Origin: Ignavibacteria bacterium
GTDB lineage: Bacteria; Bacteroidota; Ignavibacteria; Tepidaquicellales; Tepidaquicellaceae
Reading direction: 5' to 3'
Length of the DNA stretch: 64,000 nucleotides
NCBI GenBank assembly: GCA_028714695.1
Contig: JAQTLX010000008.1
Coordinates: 62,001 to 126,000 of the forward strand
In this document: piece after piece, positions 20,249-29,425 of the stretch
How positions within the stretch are numbered: the first letter of the stretch is position 1
How the letters are laid out: each line of letters starts with the position of its first letter
Position numbers and translations under genes: made by a program
Notes under the pieces: model-generated
What the model was told of the DNA's origin: nothing
The model's database searches: none
What the model saw: the letters and a program-made list of their open reading frames with translations, nothing else

Positions 20249-20273
20249 TTTTTATTAATCTAAGTTTATCAAT

Positions 20274-22058
20274 ATGTTCGAAGACGTAAAATATTTGAAG
20301 TTCAAGTCTTACCTGAACACTTATTGCCCTCACTGCAGGAATACTTTTAACGTAGAGGTAAAAGACAGAAAGTATATTCAGTTTAAAGCAATCTATCAGG
20401 GTGATGATATTGATTTAAAACTCAGTCCGTATCTCGACGTATTTGATGTCGAATCTACGAAACCTATTACCAAAGATGACCTTCTCGATGATTTGTTGTG
20501 TCCGCGCTGCAAAAAAAGCCTTATTGTTCCGGACAAACAATGCGGAGAGTGCGGCTCGTCCGTAGCGGAAGTTACAATCGCTGCATTTTCAAGACTTCTG
20601 CCTTTCTATATGTGCATGAAACACGGCTGTACTTGGCACGGTCTCACTAAGGCGGACGAAAATAAAATAAAACTGAAAATTCCTCGTCAGGAAATGCCTG
20701 AACAGGATATGAAACTTAGAATCGCTAATCACGGTGAAGTGCCTTACGGTTATACAACCGAACTTGCTCAACTCGAAGCGGGTAGATGCCTTCAATGCAA
20801 AGAACCAAAGTGCGTGAACGGATGTCCCGTTAATGTCGATATTCCCGGATTCATAAAACTTGTAAGAGAAGATGATATTGACGGCGCGGCTAAGAGAATA
20901 AAAGAAAGAAATATTTTGCCCGCAATATGCGGAAGAGTATGCCCCCAGGAATCGCAATGCGAAGCATTATGCATTCTGGGTATAAAAGACAGACCCGTTG
21001 CAGTCGGCAATCTGGAAAGGTTTGTCGCTGATTTTGAAAGAAAAATGGATTTGGTTAAAGTCCCGGCTATATCAACAAGATTGAACAGAAAAATCGCTGT
21101 CGTCGGCTCGGGTCCATCAGGACTTACAGTCGCGGCTGACCTTATTCAGTTAGGCTATTCCGTAACAATTTTTGAAGCGCTCCATGAAGCAGGCGGAGTT
21201 CTTGTTTACGGAATTCCTGAATTCAGACTTCCGAAAACAATTGTCAACTTCGAAATTGATTTTCTGAAACAAATGGGAGTCCGTGTCGAGATGAATACTG
21301 TTATCGGCAGAACAATCGAAATGGATGAATTGCTTCAGAACTTCGATGCTGTCTTTATCGGCGTTGGAGCGGGTTTGCCCGTTTTCATGAACCTTCCGGG
21401 TGAAACACTCGGCAATGTGTTCTCGGCAAATGAGTATCTTACAAGAATGAATCTTATGAAAGCCTATAAATTCCCTGAATACGATACTCCAAAACCAAGA
21501 GGCAACAGAGTGGTCGTATTCGGCGGCGGTAATGTCGCGATGGATTCCGCAAGAACCGCAATCAGAACGGGTTCAAACGAAGTGATGATTGTTTACAGAC
21601 GTTCAAGACAGGAACTTCCGGCGAGACATGAAGAAGTAAGACACGCCGAAGAAGAAGGCGTTAAATTCATGCTCCTTACAAATCCGGTAAGATATTTGGG
21701 CAATGATCAGGGTGTATTAAAAGGTGTCGAATGCATAAGAATGCAGCTCGGCGAGCCCGATTCATCTGGAAGAAGAAGACCTGTGCCGATTGAAGGTTCA
21801 AATTTCGTTATCGACTGTGATATCGCTGTTGTAGCAATCGGTAATACATCGAATCCGATTCTATTCCAGACTGCTTCCGATATCAAAAGAAATAAATGGG
21901 GGAACGTTGAAGTCAATCCCGAAACAAATGAAACATCTAAAGAAAATGTCTACGCAGGCGGAGATATCGTGACAGGTTCGGCTACGGTTATTCAGGCAAT
22001 GGGCGCGGGAAGAATAGCGGCGAATGCAATTCATAAAAAATTATCAAAAACGCAATAA
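20274..22058 (+). CDS. nfnB: NfnB/GltD-like oxidoreductase with N-terminal zinc-ribbon fusion
   Basis: A 594-residue protein. Residues about 1-140 are a zinc-ribbon module (CPHCRN, CPRCKKS, CGECGS, CMKHGCTWHG) homologous to the second half of the protein at 18508. Residues about 150-594 are a full GltD/NfnB-type oxidoreductase: Cys clusters CLQCKEPKC and CGRVCPQESQCEALC for two [4Fe-4S] centres, an FAD site VAVVGSGPSGLTVAA and an NADPH site VVVFGGGNVAMDSARTA, ending AGGDIVTGSATVIQAMGAG. Such proteins exchange electrons between NADPH, ferredoxin and the NfnA subunit. The fusion lengthens the protein by about 140 residues over typical NfnB. Confidence 0.92.
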   Translation: MFEDVKYLKFKSYLNTYCPHCRNTFNVEVKDRKYIQFKAIYQGDDIDLKLSPYLDVFDVESTKPITKDDLLDDLLCPRCKKSLIVPDKQCGECGSSVAEVTIAAFSRLLPFYMCMKHGCTWHGLTKADENKIKLKIPRQEMPEQDMKLRIANHGEVPYGYTTELAQLEAGRCLQCKEPKCVNGCPVNVDIPGFIKLVREDDIDGAAKRIKERNILPAICGRVCPQESQCEALCILGIKDRPVAVGNLERFVADFERKMDLVKVPAISTRLNRKIAVVGSGPSGLTVAADLIQLGYSVTIFEALHEAGGVLVYGIPEFRLPKTIVNFEIDFLKQMGVRVEMNTVIGRTIEMDELLQNFDAVFIGVGAGLPVFMNLPGETLGNVFSANEYLTRMNLMKAYKFPEYDTPKPRGNRVVVFGGGNVAMDSARTAIRTGSNEVMIVYRRSRQELPARHEEVRHAEEEGVKFMLLTNPVRYLGNDQGVLKGVECIRMQLGEPDSSGRRRPVPIEGSNFVIDCDIAVVAIGNTSNPILFQTASDIKRNKWGNVEVNPETNETSKENVYAGGDIVTGSATVIQAMGAGRIAANAIHKKLSKTQ

Positions 22059-22138
22059 AGAATATATTATAATTTTTAAATATCGAATATAGATTCACTT
22101 CTATATCATTTCACAATTATTAATAAATATTAATTCAT

Positions 22139-22699
22139 ATGAGAGTAGCGCGTATTAATAAAAAGGAGACTGCTCCCGGGTTGGGGGGAAAAGTCGACTT
22201 GAAATTACTGGACCCACTGGTTAAGAAATATAAAGGAAAAAAAGGCAACTTAATTCCATTGCTGCAGGGAACACAAAATATGTACGGGTATATTCCTCCC
22301 GAAGCGATGCATATAATTTCAAAGGAAACGGGTTTGAAAGTCAGCGATATGTACGGTGTCGTTACATTTTATGCACAGTTCAGATTGAATCCTGTCGGCA
22401 AACATATTATTAAAGTTTGTCACGGTACGGCATGCCACGTTCAGAATGCAAAAGCGGTAACCGAAGATATTCAGAATTTTCTGGAAGTTAAAGACGGCGG
22501 CACAACACCCGATAATATATTCACGCTTGAAACAGTTGCCTGCCTGGGATGCTGTTCACTCGCTCCTGTAATGATGATAGGCGACGAGACATACGGAAAA
22601 CTGAGCGGTAAAAAAGCGGTAGAAGTCATAAAAGAAATAAAACGAAAAGAGACTCTTCAGCAGAAAAAGAGTTTAACTGAAAATATATCAAAGAATTAA
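22139..22699 (+). CDS. NuoE/HydC/HndA-like thioredoxin-fold [2Fe-2S] subunit
   Basis: A 186-residue subunit with the NuoE layout: a four-helix N-terminal part (PLLQGTQNMYGYIPPEAM) and a thioredoxin-like part with cluster ligands in CHGTACHV and CLGCCSLAPVM. In bifurcating hydrogenases and related NAD(P)H:ferredoxin complexes (HydC, HndA, StnA) this small subunit sits next to the NuoF-like flavin subunit. The gene is 16 bases before the NuoF-like gene. The product is cytoplasmic. Confidence 0.9.
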   Translation: MRVARINKKETAPGLGGKVDLKLLDPLVKKYKGKKGNLIPLLQGTQNMYGYIPPEAMHIISKETGLKVSDMYGVVTFYAQFRLNPVGKHIIKVCHGTACHVQNAKAVTEDIQNFLEVKDGGTTPDNIFTLETVACLGCCSLAPVMMIGDETYGKLSGKKAVEVIKEIKRKETLQQKKSLTENISKN

Positions 22700-22715
22700 A
22701 ATGAATTGCAGATAA

Positions 22716-24494
22716 ATGGCACAAACAAAAATAATAGTAGGACTTGGAAGCTGCGGAATTGCAGCCGGTGCAGGAAAAGTGTACGAAGAACTGCAGCGAA
22801 TTAAAGAAGCCGACAGCCTTGATTTTGAACTGAAAAAAACGAGTTGCATAGGCATGTGTTTTAAAGAACCTCTCGTTGAAATAGTCGATGAATCGGGTTC
22901 ATACCTTTACGGAGAAGTAGATTCGAAAAAAATAAATGAAATCGTAGAAAAACATATTGTAAATTTCACGCCCGTAAAAGAATATGTAGTAAAATCGGAT
23001 AATCAGGAAACAAGTTTTGATAAATATTTCGAAGGACAGGTTAAAATAGCGCTTAGAAACTGCGGTTATATCGATCCTGAAAATATTGATGAATACGAAT
23101 CACGCAACGGCTATCAGGCAATTAAAAAAATTGCAAATGAAAAAGTCGGTGTTCAGGATATAATTAAATCGATTCTCGATTCGGGTCTAAGAGGAAGAGG
23201 CGGCGGGGGTTTCCCGACAGGACTGAAATGGAAATTTGCAAATAACAACAGGTCAAAAGAAAAATATATTATCTGCAACGCTGACGAAGGCGATCCGGGT
23301 GCATTCATGGACAGGTCGGTACTTGAAGGCGATCCGCATTCGGTTATCGAAGGTATGATTATCGGCGCTTATGCAATCGGCGCATCGGACGGTGTTATAT
23401 ACTGCCGCGCTGAATATCCGCTTGCAATTAAACGTCTGAATATCGCCATCGGTCAGGCACGTGAGAGAGGATATCTCGGAAAAGATATTCTCGGTATTGA
23501 AGGCTTTGATTTCGATATGTATATAAAAGAAGGTGCCGGCGCTTTTGTATGCGGTGAAGAAACTGCATTGATTGCATCAGTAGAAGGCGAAAGAGGTATG
23601 CCGAGAAAAAGACCTCCGTTCCCCGCTGTATCCGGTCTCTGGAGAAAACCGACGAACATCAATAACGTTGAAACCTATGCTAATATTCCCTGGATTATCA
23701 CAAATGGTGCTGCAGCGTATGCTAAATACGGAACAGAGAAAAGCAAAGGAACTAAAGTATTTGCCCTTACCGGTAAGATTAAAAACGGCGGACTTGTTGA
23801 AGTCCCGATGGGTATTACGATTAAAGATATTATTTATAAACTCGGCGGCGGTATAATAGACGACAAGAAATTCAAAGCCGTACAGTTGGGTGGACCTTCA
23901 GGCGGCTGTATTCCTGAATATCTGTCCCATACAATTGTAGATTATGATTCCGTAAATGCTACGGGCGCTATCATGGGCTCGGGCGGTATGGTGGTTATGG
24001 ATGAAACTACATGCATGGTTGATATCGCGCGATTTTTCCTTGAATTTACGTGCAAGGAATCCTGCGGTAAATGTACGTTCTGCAGAGTTGGTACCAAACG
24101 AATGCTCGAGATTCTCACAAGAATTACCGAGGGAGAAGGCAAAGAAGGCGATATAGAAAGACTCGAAGAACTTGCTTACCAGATTAAAGACGGTTCGCTC
24201 TGCGGTCTCGGTCAAACAGCGCCGAATCCCGTTCTTACTACAATCAAGTATTTCAGGGATGAATATGAAGCCCATATAAGAGATAAAAAATGCCCGGCGT
24301 TGAATTGTAAAAAACTTCTTACTTATGAAATTATAGAGGATAAATGTACGGGCTGTATGGTTTGTAAACGCGGATGCCCGACAAAAGCAATAACGGGCGA
24401 AAAGAAAATGCCGCATCTTATTAATCAGGAACTTTGCATTAAATGCGGAGATTGTTACTCCAAGTGTAAATTTGATTCTATTAGAATCTTCTAA
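22716..24494 (+). CDS. NuoF/HydB-like NAD(P)H-binding flavin/FeS subunit
   Basis: A 592-residue protein: an N-terminal thioredoxin-like [2Fe-2S] region (about 1-95, with GSCGIAAGA and SCIGMCFKEP), then the NuoF core with the NADH-binding GRGGGGFPTGLKWKF and FMN loop CNADEGDPGAFMDR, a [4Fe-4S] motif ESCGKCTFCRVGT, and a C-terminal pair of ferredoxin-type clusters (CTGCMVCKRGCP and CIKCGDCYSKC). This order is that of the beta subunit of bifurcating [FeFe]-hydrogenases (HydB, HndC) and of Stn-type transhydrogenases, where the FMN is the bifurcation site. No hydrogenase catalytic subunit is encoded in this cluster. Confidence 0.92.
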   Translation: MAQTKIIVGLGSCGIAAGAGKVYEELQRIKEADSLDFELKKTSCIGMCFKEPLVEIVDESGSYLYGEVDSKKINEIVEKHIVNFTPVKEYVVKSDNQETSFDKYFEGQVKIALRNCGYIDPENIDEYESRNGYQAIKKIANEKVGVQDIIKSILDSGLRGRGGGGFPTGLKWKFANNNRSKEKYIICNADEGDPGAFMDRSVLEGDPHSVIEGMIIGAYAIGASDGVIYCRAEYPLAIKRLNIAIGQARERGYLGKDILGIEGFDFDMYIKEGAGAFVCGEETALIASVEGERGMPRKRPPFPAVSGLWRKPTNINNVETYANIPWIITNGAAAYAKYGTEKSKGTKVFALTGKIKNGGLVEVPMGITIKDIIYKLGGGIIDDKKFKAVQLGGPSGGCIPEYLSHTIVDYDSVNATGAIMGSGGMVVMDETTCMVDIARFFLEFTCKESCGKCTFCRVGTKRMLEILTRITEGEGKEGDIERLEELAYQIKDGSLCGLGQTAPNPVLTTIKYFRDEYEAHIRDKKCPALNCKKLLTYEIIEDKCTGCMVCKRGCPTKAITGEKKMPHLINQELCIKCGDCYSKCKFDSIRIF

Positions 24495-24509
24495 TATGGA
24501 AAATGGGCG

Positions 24510-24952
24510 AATGGAAAATAGTTTGAATAGTATTTTTCATTAAACATATGGATGGTAAAACATATAATTTTGAAGATTTGGAAGTTTGGAAAGAAGGAAG
24601 ATTATTAAGGATAGATGTTGAAAATGTTGCAAATAATTTACCTATTGACGAAAAATATAAACTAAAAGACCAAATGATAAGAGCATCAAGGTCAATAACG
24701 AACAACATTGCTGAAGGATACGGGAGATTTCATTATCAGGAAAATATCCGGTTCTGCATGCAAAGCAGAGGCTCTGCCTATGAGTTACTTGATGATTTTA
24801 TTATTTGCAGAGATAATAATTATTTAAATCAGCAGGAATTTGATAAATTAAAAAACAGATGCGAATCTGTCATTAAATTATTAAACGGTTATATCAATTT
24901 TTTAAAAAGGCAAAAAGAGAGTGGTTCTTAATACCATTTTCTATTTTCCATT
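24510..24952. repeat. inverted-repeat-bounded unit carrying a four-helix-bundle gene
   Basis: The 12-bp sequence AATGGAAAATAG at 24510-24521 recurs inverted at 24941-24952 (CTATTTTCCATT), each within a longer run of related copies (left from about 24496, right to about 24965). The arms enclose exactly the four-helix-bundle gene and lie between two subunit genes of one electron-transfer operon, so the unit looks inserted. No transposase is present. Confidence 0.6.
24548..24931 (+). CDS. four-helix-bundle protein (23S rRNA intervening-sequence type)
   Basis: A 127-residue protein of the four-helix-bundle family first known from intervening sequences in 23S rRNA genes. Typical motifs are FEDLEVWKEGRLL at the start, DQMIRASRSITNNIAEGYGR in the centre and SRGSAYELLDDFIICR after it. 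It probably forms a pentameric RNA- or nucleic-acid-binding bundle; the cellular role is unknown. Its position between the NuoF-like and the 1238-residue fusion gene, bounded by inverted repeats, suggests it came in as a small mobile cargo. It is co-directional with the operon. Confidence 0.92.
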   Translation: MDGKTYNFEDLEVWKEGRLLRIDVENVANNLPIDEKYKLKDQMIRASRSITNNIAEGYGRFHYQENIRFCMQSRGSAYELLDDFIICRDNNYLNQQEFDKLKNRCESVIKLLNGYINFLKRQKESGS

Positions 24953-25019
24953 TTCTATTTTCTAAACTAAGATTTGTAAACAGAATTTATAAAAAGTATA
25001 AAAGAAAAGTTATTAAACG

Positions 25020-28000
25020 ATGGACAACAAATTAAACATAGTACTAAACGGAAAGATAGTTAACGGATTTCAGGGTGAAACAATTTTGCAGCTCGCTAAA
25101 AGATACGGTACGGAAATCCCGACACTTTGCAATGATGAACGTCTCGAACCCTTTTCATCCTGCTTTGTATGCGTCGTTGAAGTAGAAGGTATGAGAGGTC
25201 TCCAGCCGGCATGCTCCACGAAAATAGTGGAAGGTATGAAGGTCAATACCGACAATGAAAAAGTCAGAAAATCGCGCAGAGCCGCTCTTGAACTACTGCT
25301 CAGCAATCACTATGCGGATTGTACCGCGCCCTGCAAACAAACTTGCCCGGCAGGCGTTGATGTACAGGGGTATATTGCTTTAATGAATAAAGGCAAATAC
25401 CGCGACGCGGTTGGATTAATAAAAAAAGTGAATCCTCTTCCCGCAATCTGCGGAAGAGTCTGCGTCAGACCCTGCGAAGTTGCATGCAGAAGAAATCTTC
25501 TCGAAGGTAAAGGCGTCGGCATTGATTATCTGAAGCGCTATGCTACCGATATGGATTTTGCATCAGACGATAAATATATGCCTGAAGTGAAACCGCCTAC
25601 AGGCAAGAATGTTGCGGTCATCGGTGCAGGTCCGGGCGGATTGACATCGGCTTATTACCTCGCTCTCGAAGGACACAAAGTTGAAATATTCGAAGCAAGC
25701 CCGCATCCGGGCGGTATGCTCAGATACGGTATTCCTCCGTATAGACTTCCGAACGAAATTATAGATAAAGAAACGGAAAGCATCGAACAACTCGGTGTGA
25801 AAGTAAACTATAATACAAAACTCGGCGGTAACCTGAGTTACAAAGATTTAAAAGAAAAATTCGATTCGCTGATTCTCGGTATTGGCTCTCAAAACGGAAC
25901 CAGCATCGGCTGCGATAACGATAAAGCCGAGAACGTTCTTTCCGGAATCGATTTCCTCAGAAATATGGAAATGACAGGGCAGAGATACGATTTCTCGGGC
26001 AAAAAAGTGGCGGTCATCGGCGGCGGTAATACGGCTATGGACTGCTGCAGAACATCGATGAGATGCGGAGCGGAAAAAGTTTATGTGATTTACAGACGTA
26101 CGGAAAAAGAAATGCCGGCAAATCCTATCGAAATTCATGAATCGAAACTCGAAGGTATCGAATATATGTTCCTTACTGCTCCCGCCAAAGTGAATGTGGA
26201 TGAAACAGGAAAACTTAAATCGCTCTCCTGCTATAAAATGCAGTTAGGCGAACCCGATGCATCCGGAAGAAGAAGACCAGTGAAAGTTGACGGCTCGGAA
26301 TTCGAAGTCGAACTCGATTATATACTCGCTGCAATCGGACAAAAAACAAATGTGAATTTCCTCGATGATATAAATAAGTTCTCTGATGAAAAACTAATTG
26401 TGAATAAATGGGGCGATATTGATGCTGATAAAAAAACACTTCAAACTTCCGTGAAAAATATTTTTGCCTGCGGCGACGGCGTCACGGGACCTGCTACTTT
26501 GATTGAAGCAATCGCACAGGGCAGAAAAGCAGCCGTAAGTTGCAATCAGTATCTCTCAGGTTTGCCTCTTACCGGTGTGAAATATGAATTTATAAGCAGA
26601 AGAGACAATTTCGAGAAACAACAACCGGAAGATTATAAAGGCAAATTCGGCGGACAGGAAAGAGAAGAAATGCCGACTCTCGATCCTAAAAAAAGAAAGA
26701 ATTTTATTGAAGTCGAACTGGGATATAACGATAAAGCGGCGCAGGAAGAAACTAACAGATGTCTCGAATGCGGATGTACTGAATATTATACATGCGACCT
26801 GAAACGTTATTCATCCGAATATGAAGCGCATCAGAATAAATTTGAAGGAGAATATAAAAAACATGAAGTCGATTTCAGACATCCTTTCATTGAAATTGAT
26901 AACAATAAATGTATTCTGTGCTCAAGATGCGTAAGAATCTGCAAAGACGTTGTCGGCGCAAATGCCCTCGGTCTTGTCAACAGAGGATTCGAAACATACG
27001 TCGCTCCGAGTATGGGAAAAGAACTTCTCGATACGGAATGCGAATCCTGCGGTATGTGCATCTCTACATGCCCGACAGCAGCAATATCCGAGAACTTCAA
27101 ATTCAAACCCGGTCCTCTCGAACTCGAATCGTTTGAAACTATCTGTAACTATTGCTCCACAGGATGTACTATTAAAGTACACCATCATAACGGCTTCGTA
27201 ATGAAAGTAACTGGCGGCGAAGGTACGATTAACAAACTCGGCAGCATATGCCGTTTCCCGAAATTCGGCTATGGTTATCTCAACGACGGAAATAGATTAA
27301 TGAAACCGCTGCTTAAAGTTAACGGAAAATTCGAAGAAATAACTTTCGAAAAAGCATTTGATGTTATTGAAAAGAAAATCAAATCGGTCGAGCCGGATGA
27401 AAATGCTTTCTTCGCCGGTGCAAGAATGTCTAACGAAGAACTTTATCTCGTACAGAAATTTGCACGTGCGGCTGTGAAGACAAATAATGTCAGCAGTTTC
27501 CATTACCTGAACAGGGGAGATGCTTACAGAAACATCACTGACGGAAATGTACCGTTCGCACAGATTAATAGCGCGAACACGGTTTATGTTTTGGGCTCAG
27601 AAACAAATTATGAAAATGCCGTTGTCGGATTTATGATTAATAATGCTAAGACAACATGCGGAACGAAGGTCGAAGTAATCACAAACAGCGAAAAAGACAG
27701 AAATATTAATAAAGCAAGTAAAGTACTCTATGTGAAGTCATATTATCACTTCTTAAAAGCAGTCAATCATTTCATCCTGTCGAACGGACTCGAAAACAGC
27801 GTATTCCTAAAAGACAACGTGAAAGGATTCGATGAATATAAGAAATCGCTTCTGACCGAAGAATTCAACGACCTGCTTAAACAGTCCGGAGTGTTCTTTG
27901 AAAAGAGACTCATTGACTTTGCAACGGAATTCAATAATGATTCAAAAGCAATAATAGTATTCGCTGAAAGACATATATCGTCTGAAACGGCTAAAGAATT

Positions 28001-28736
28001 GTTTAATCTTATCCTCATCACGGGCAAATACGGAAAATTTGCAAGCGGTTTGATTGCCCTGAAAGAAAAAAATAATTCACAGGGATTGTTCGATATGGGC
28101 ATCCAGCCGGAATACAGCGTGGGCGGCAAACGAGTGGATGATTCGTCTTACAACGAACAGGCAAAAAAAGTATGGGGTGTCAGCAGTCTGCCCGAAAACA
28201 CAAATGATATTCATGGACTTCTCAGTGCCGGAAAAATTAAAAACTTATTCATATACGGCGAAGATCCTGTAGGTTGTGCCTTAGACAAAAAGAAAACAGG
28301 CGAATTGCTTGATAAGGCTGAATTTACTATGGTACAGGATTATTTCCTTTCGGAAACGGCTCAGAATGCGGATCTTGTATTGCCGGCGTCTTTTCCTTTT
28401 GAAAGCGGCGGAAGTTATTCGAATACACAGAAGTTCATACTCACGTTCGATAAAGAAAGAGAATCTAAACTTGAAAAAAGATCCTTTGCACAGTTAATTG
28501 ACCTGATGAATAAATTCGGTGTGAAAAATAAATTCGACCTGACTCATAATATCACGATTGAAATTGCAAATCTTCTTAAAGGCGGTTTAGTTAATGAGAA
28601 CGGTGCACAGAAAACACTCGAAATAACAAGAGATGACAATGATAACAGAATCTTTGATTACGGATGCGACTATCTTACGAAGAGATTTGAAGAATATTTC
28701 AATAAACATGTTGAAGAATCAAAATCATTAAATTAA
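25020..28736 (+). CDS. FeS / GltD-like / molybdopterin-fold fusion oxidoreductase subunit
   Basis: A 1238-residue multidomain protein. In order: a [2Fe-2S] domain (C37, C48, C51, C65); a NuoG/GltD-type cluster region (HYADCTAPCKQTCP and CGRVCVRPCEVAC); a GltD-like flavin domain with FAD site VAVIGAGPGGLTSAYY and NAD(P) site VAVIGGGNTAMDCC (about 195-520); a Cys-rich linker; two [4Fe-4S] sites (CILCSRCVRIC, CESCGMCISTC); and a molybdopterin-oxidoreductase fold (ICNYCSTGC onward). The Cys or Sec that ligates Mo/W in formate dehydrogenases is not seen: the aligned region reads VSSFHYLNRGDAY. The last domain may therefore be non-catalytic, as in NuoG. With the preceding NuoE- and NuoF-like genes the set resembles the Stn-type NADPH/NADH/ferredoxin complex, enlarged by the C-terminal domain. 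No hydrogenase H-cluster motif is present. Confidence 0.88.
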   Translation: MDNKLNIVLNGKIVNGFQGETILQLAKRYGTEIPTLCNDERLEPFSSCFVCVVEVEGMRGLQPACSTKIVEGMKVNTDNEKVRKSRRAALELLLSNHYADCTAPCKQTCPAGVDVQGYIALMNKGKYRDAVGLIKKVNPLPAICGRVCVRPCEVACRRNLLEGKGVGIDYLKRYATDMDFASDDKYMPEVKPPTGKNVAVIGAGPGGLTSAYYLALEGHKVEIFEASPHPGGMLRYGIPPYRLPNEIIDKETESIEQLGVKVNYNTKLGGNLSYKDLKEKFDSLILGIGSQNGTSIGCDNDKAENVLSGIDFLRNMEMTGQRYDFSGKKVAVIGGGNTAMDCCRTSMRCGAEKVYVIYRRTEKEMPANPIEIHESKLEGIEYMFLTAPAKVNVDETGKLKSLSCYKMQLGEPDASGRRRPVKVDGSEFEVELDYILAAIGQKTNVNFLDDINKFSDEKLIVNKWGDIDADKKTLQTSVKNIFACGDGVTGPATLIEAIAQGRKAAVSCNQYLSGLPLTGVKYEFISRRDNFEKQQPEDYKGKFGGQEREEMPTLDPKKRKNFIEVELGYNDKAAQEETNRCLECGCTEYYTCDLKRYSSEYEAHQNKFEGEYKKHEVDFRHPFIEIDNNKCILCSRCVRICKDVVGANALGLVNRGFETYVAPSMGKELLDTECESCGMCISTCPTAAISENFKFKPGPLELESFETICNYCSTGCTIKVHHHNGFVMKVTGGEGTINKLGSICRFPKFGYGYLNDGNRLMKPLLKVNGKFEEITFEKAFDVIEKKIKSVEPDENAFFAGARMSNEELYLVQKFARAAVKTNNVSSFHYLNRGDAYRNITDGNVPFAQINSANTVYVLGSETNYENAVVGFMINNAKTTCGTKVEVITNSEKDRNINKASKVLYVKSYYHFLKAVNHFILSNGLENSVFLKDNVKGFDEYKKSLLTEEFNDLLKQSGVFFEKRLIDFATEFNNDSKAIIVFAERHISSETAKELFNLILITGKYGKFASGLIALKEKNNSQGLFDMGIQPEYSVGGKRVDDSSYNEQAKKVWGVSSLPENTNDIHGLLSAGKIKNLFIYGEDPVGCALDKKKTGELLDKAEFTMVQDYFLSETAQNADLVLPASFPFESGGSYSNTQKFILTFDKERESKLEKRSFAQLIDLMNKFGVKNKFDLTHNITIEIANLLKGGLVNENGAQKTLEITRDDNDNRIFDYGCDYLTKRFEEYFNKHVEESKSLN

Positions 28737-28745
28737 AATAATCTT

Positions 28746-29201
28746 ATGGAAACATTTAAAAACGTGGATGAAATTCTCGATTTCGCTATTGAATCCGAGC
28801 AGAAAGCAGTAGATTTTTATAATGATCTCGCCGGAAAAGTGAAAAACGAAGAAATGAAAAGTGTATTCGTTGAGTTTGCTCTGGAAGAAGTGAAACACAA
28901 AGCAAAACTAACGAAGGTGAAACAGGAAAGAGTTTTTGACATTCCCGCGGAAAAAATTCTGGACCTGAAAATCAGCGATTATGTGGATTCTGTAGTTATT
29001 AAATCCGAAATGAGTTATCAGGAAGCCCTGATAGTTGCAATGAACAGGGAAAAAGCAGCATTCAACCTTTACACCCGCCTTTCAACAAAGACAGATGTGC
29101 CGGATTTGAAAGCCCTATTCCTCTCGCTTGCTCAGGAAGAATCGAAACATAAACTCCGTTTTGAAATGGAATACGATGAATTTGTTCTGACGGAAAACTA
29201 A
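28746..29201 (+). CDS. rubrerythrin-type ferritin-like diiron protein
   Basis: A 151-residue four-helix diiron protein. Two pairs of ligands are visible: Glu in AIESEQKA with EEVKH in the first half and Glu in NREKAAF with EESKH in the second. No C-terminal rubredoxin domain is present, so it is the erythrin-only type. Such proteins reduce peroxide or handle iron and protect oxygen-sensitive FeS enzymes. It starts nine bases after the 1238-residue subunit and is the last gene of the operon, before a strong terminator. Confidence 0.9.
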   Translation: METFKNVDEILDFAIESEQKAVDFYNDLAGKVKNEEMKSVFVEFALEEVKHKAKLTKVKQERVFDIPAEKILDLKISDYVDSVVIKSEMSYQEALIVAMNREKAAFNLYTRLSTKTDVPDLKALFLSLAQEESKHKLRFEMEYDEFVLTEN

Positions 29202-29231
29202 TAAATAAATAAATAAATCCGTTGATTTTTT

Positions 29232-29255
29232 AGCCCCGCTTGCGGGGCTTTTTTA
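29232..29255 (+). terminator. rho-independent terminator of the electron-transfer operon
   Basis: AGCCCCGC and GCGGGGCT form a tight hairpin followed by six T residues, 30 bases after the rubrerythrin stop. Confidence 0.93.
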
Positions 29256-29381
29256 TAATTTGAAATTCAAAATTTAGTATTATGAAAATAGTGCTTCACT
29301 AATTCTGTGATGATATTTTATTATAATTAAAAATTTTAAACTGTAATTTTAAACTTTGAAATTTCAATTTTGATATAAAAA

Positions 29382-29402
29382 AAGCCCGGCTTGACCGGGC
29401 TT
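29382..29402 (-). terminator. rho-independent terminator of the ferredoxin gene
   Basis: AAGCCCGG pairs with CCGGGCTT around a CTTGA loop; on the minus strand a run of seven T residues follows. It lies 23 bases after the stop of the minus-strand ferredoxin gene. Confidence 0.93.
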
Positions 29403-29425
29403 CTTTCTGAAAATAAAATCGATTG

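Noticed and set aside
23898-24416. 172-codon minus-strand frame
   Set aside because: It is opposite the cluster-binding end of the NuoF-like gene and has no domain of its own.
25020-28736. Fusion subunit as a formate dehydrogenase or [FeFe]-hydrogenase catalytic subunit
   Set aside because: The Mo-ligating Cys/Sec is not seen and no H-cluster motifs are present.
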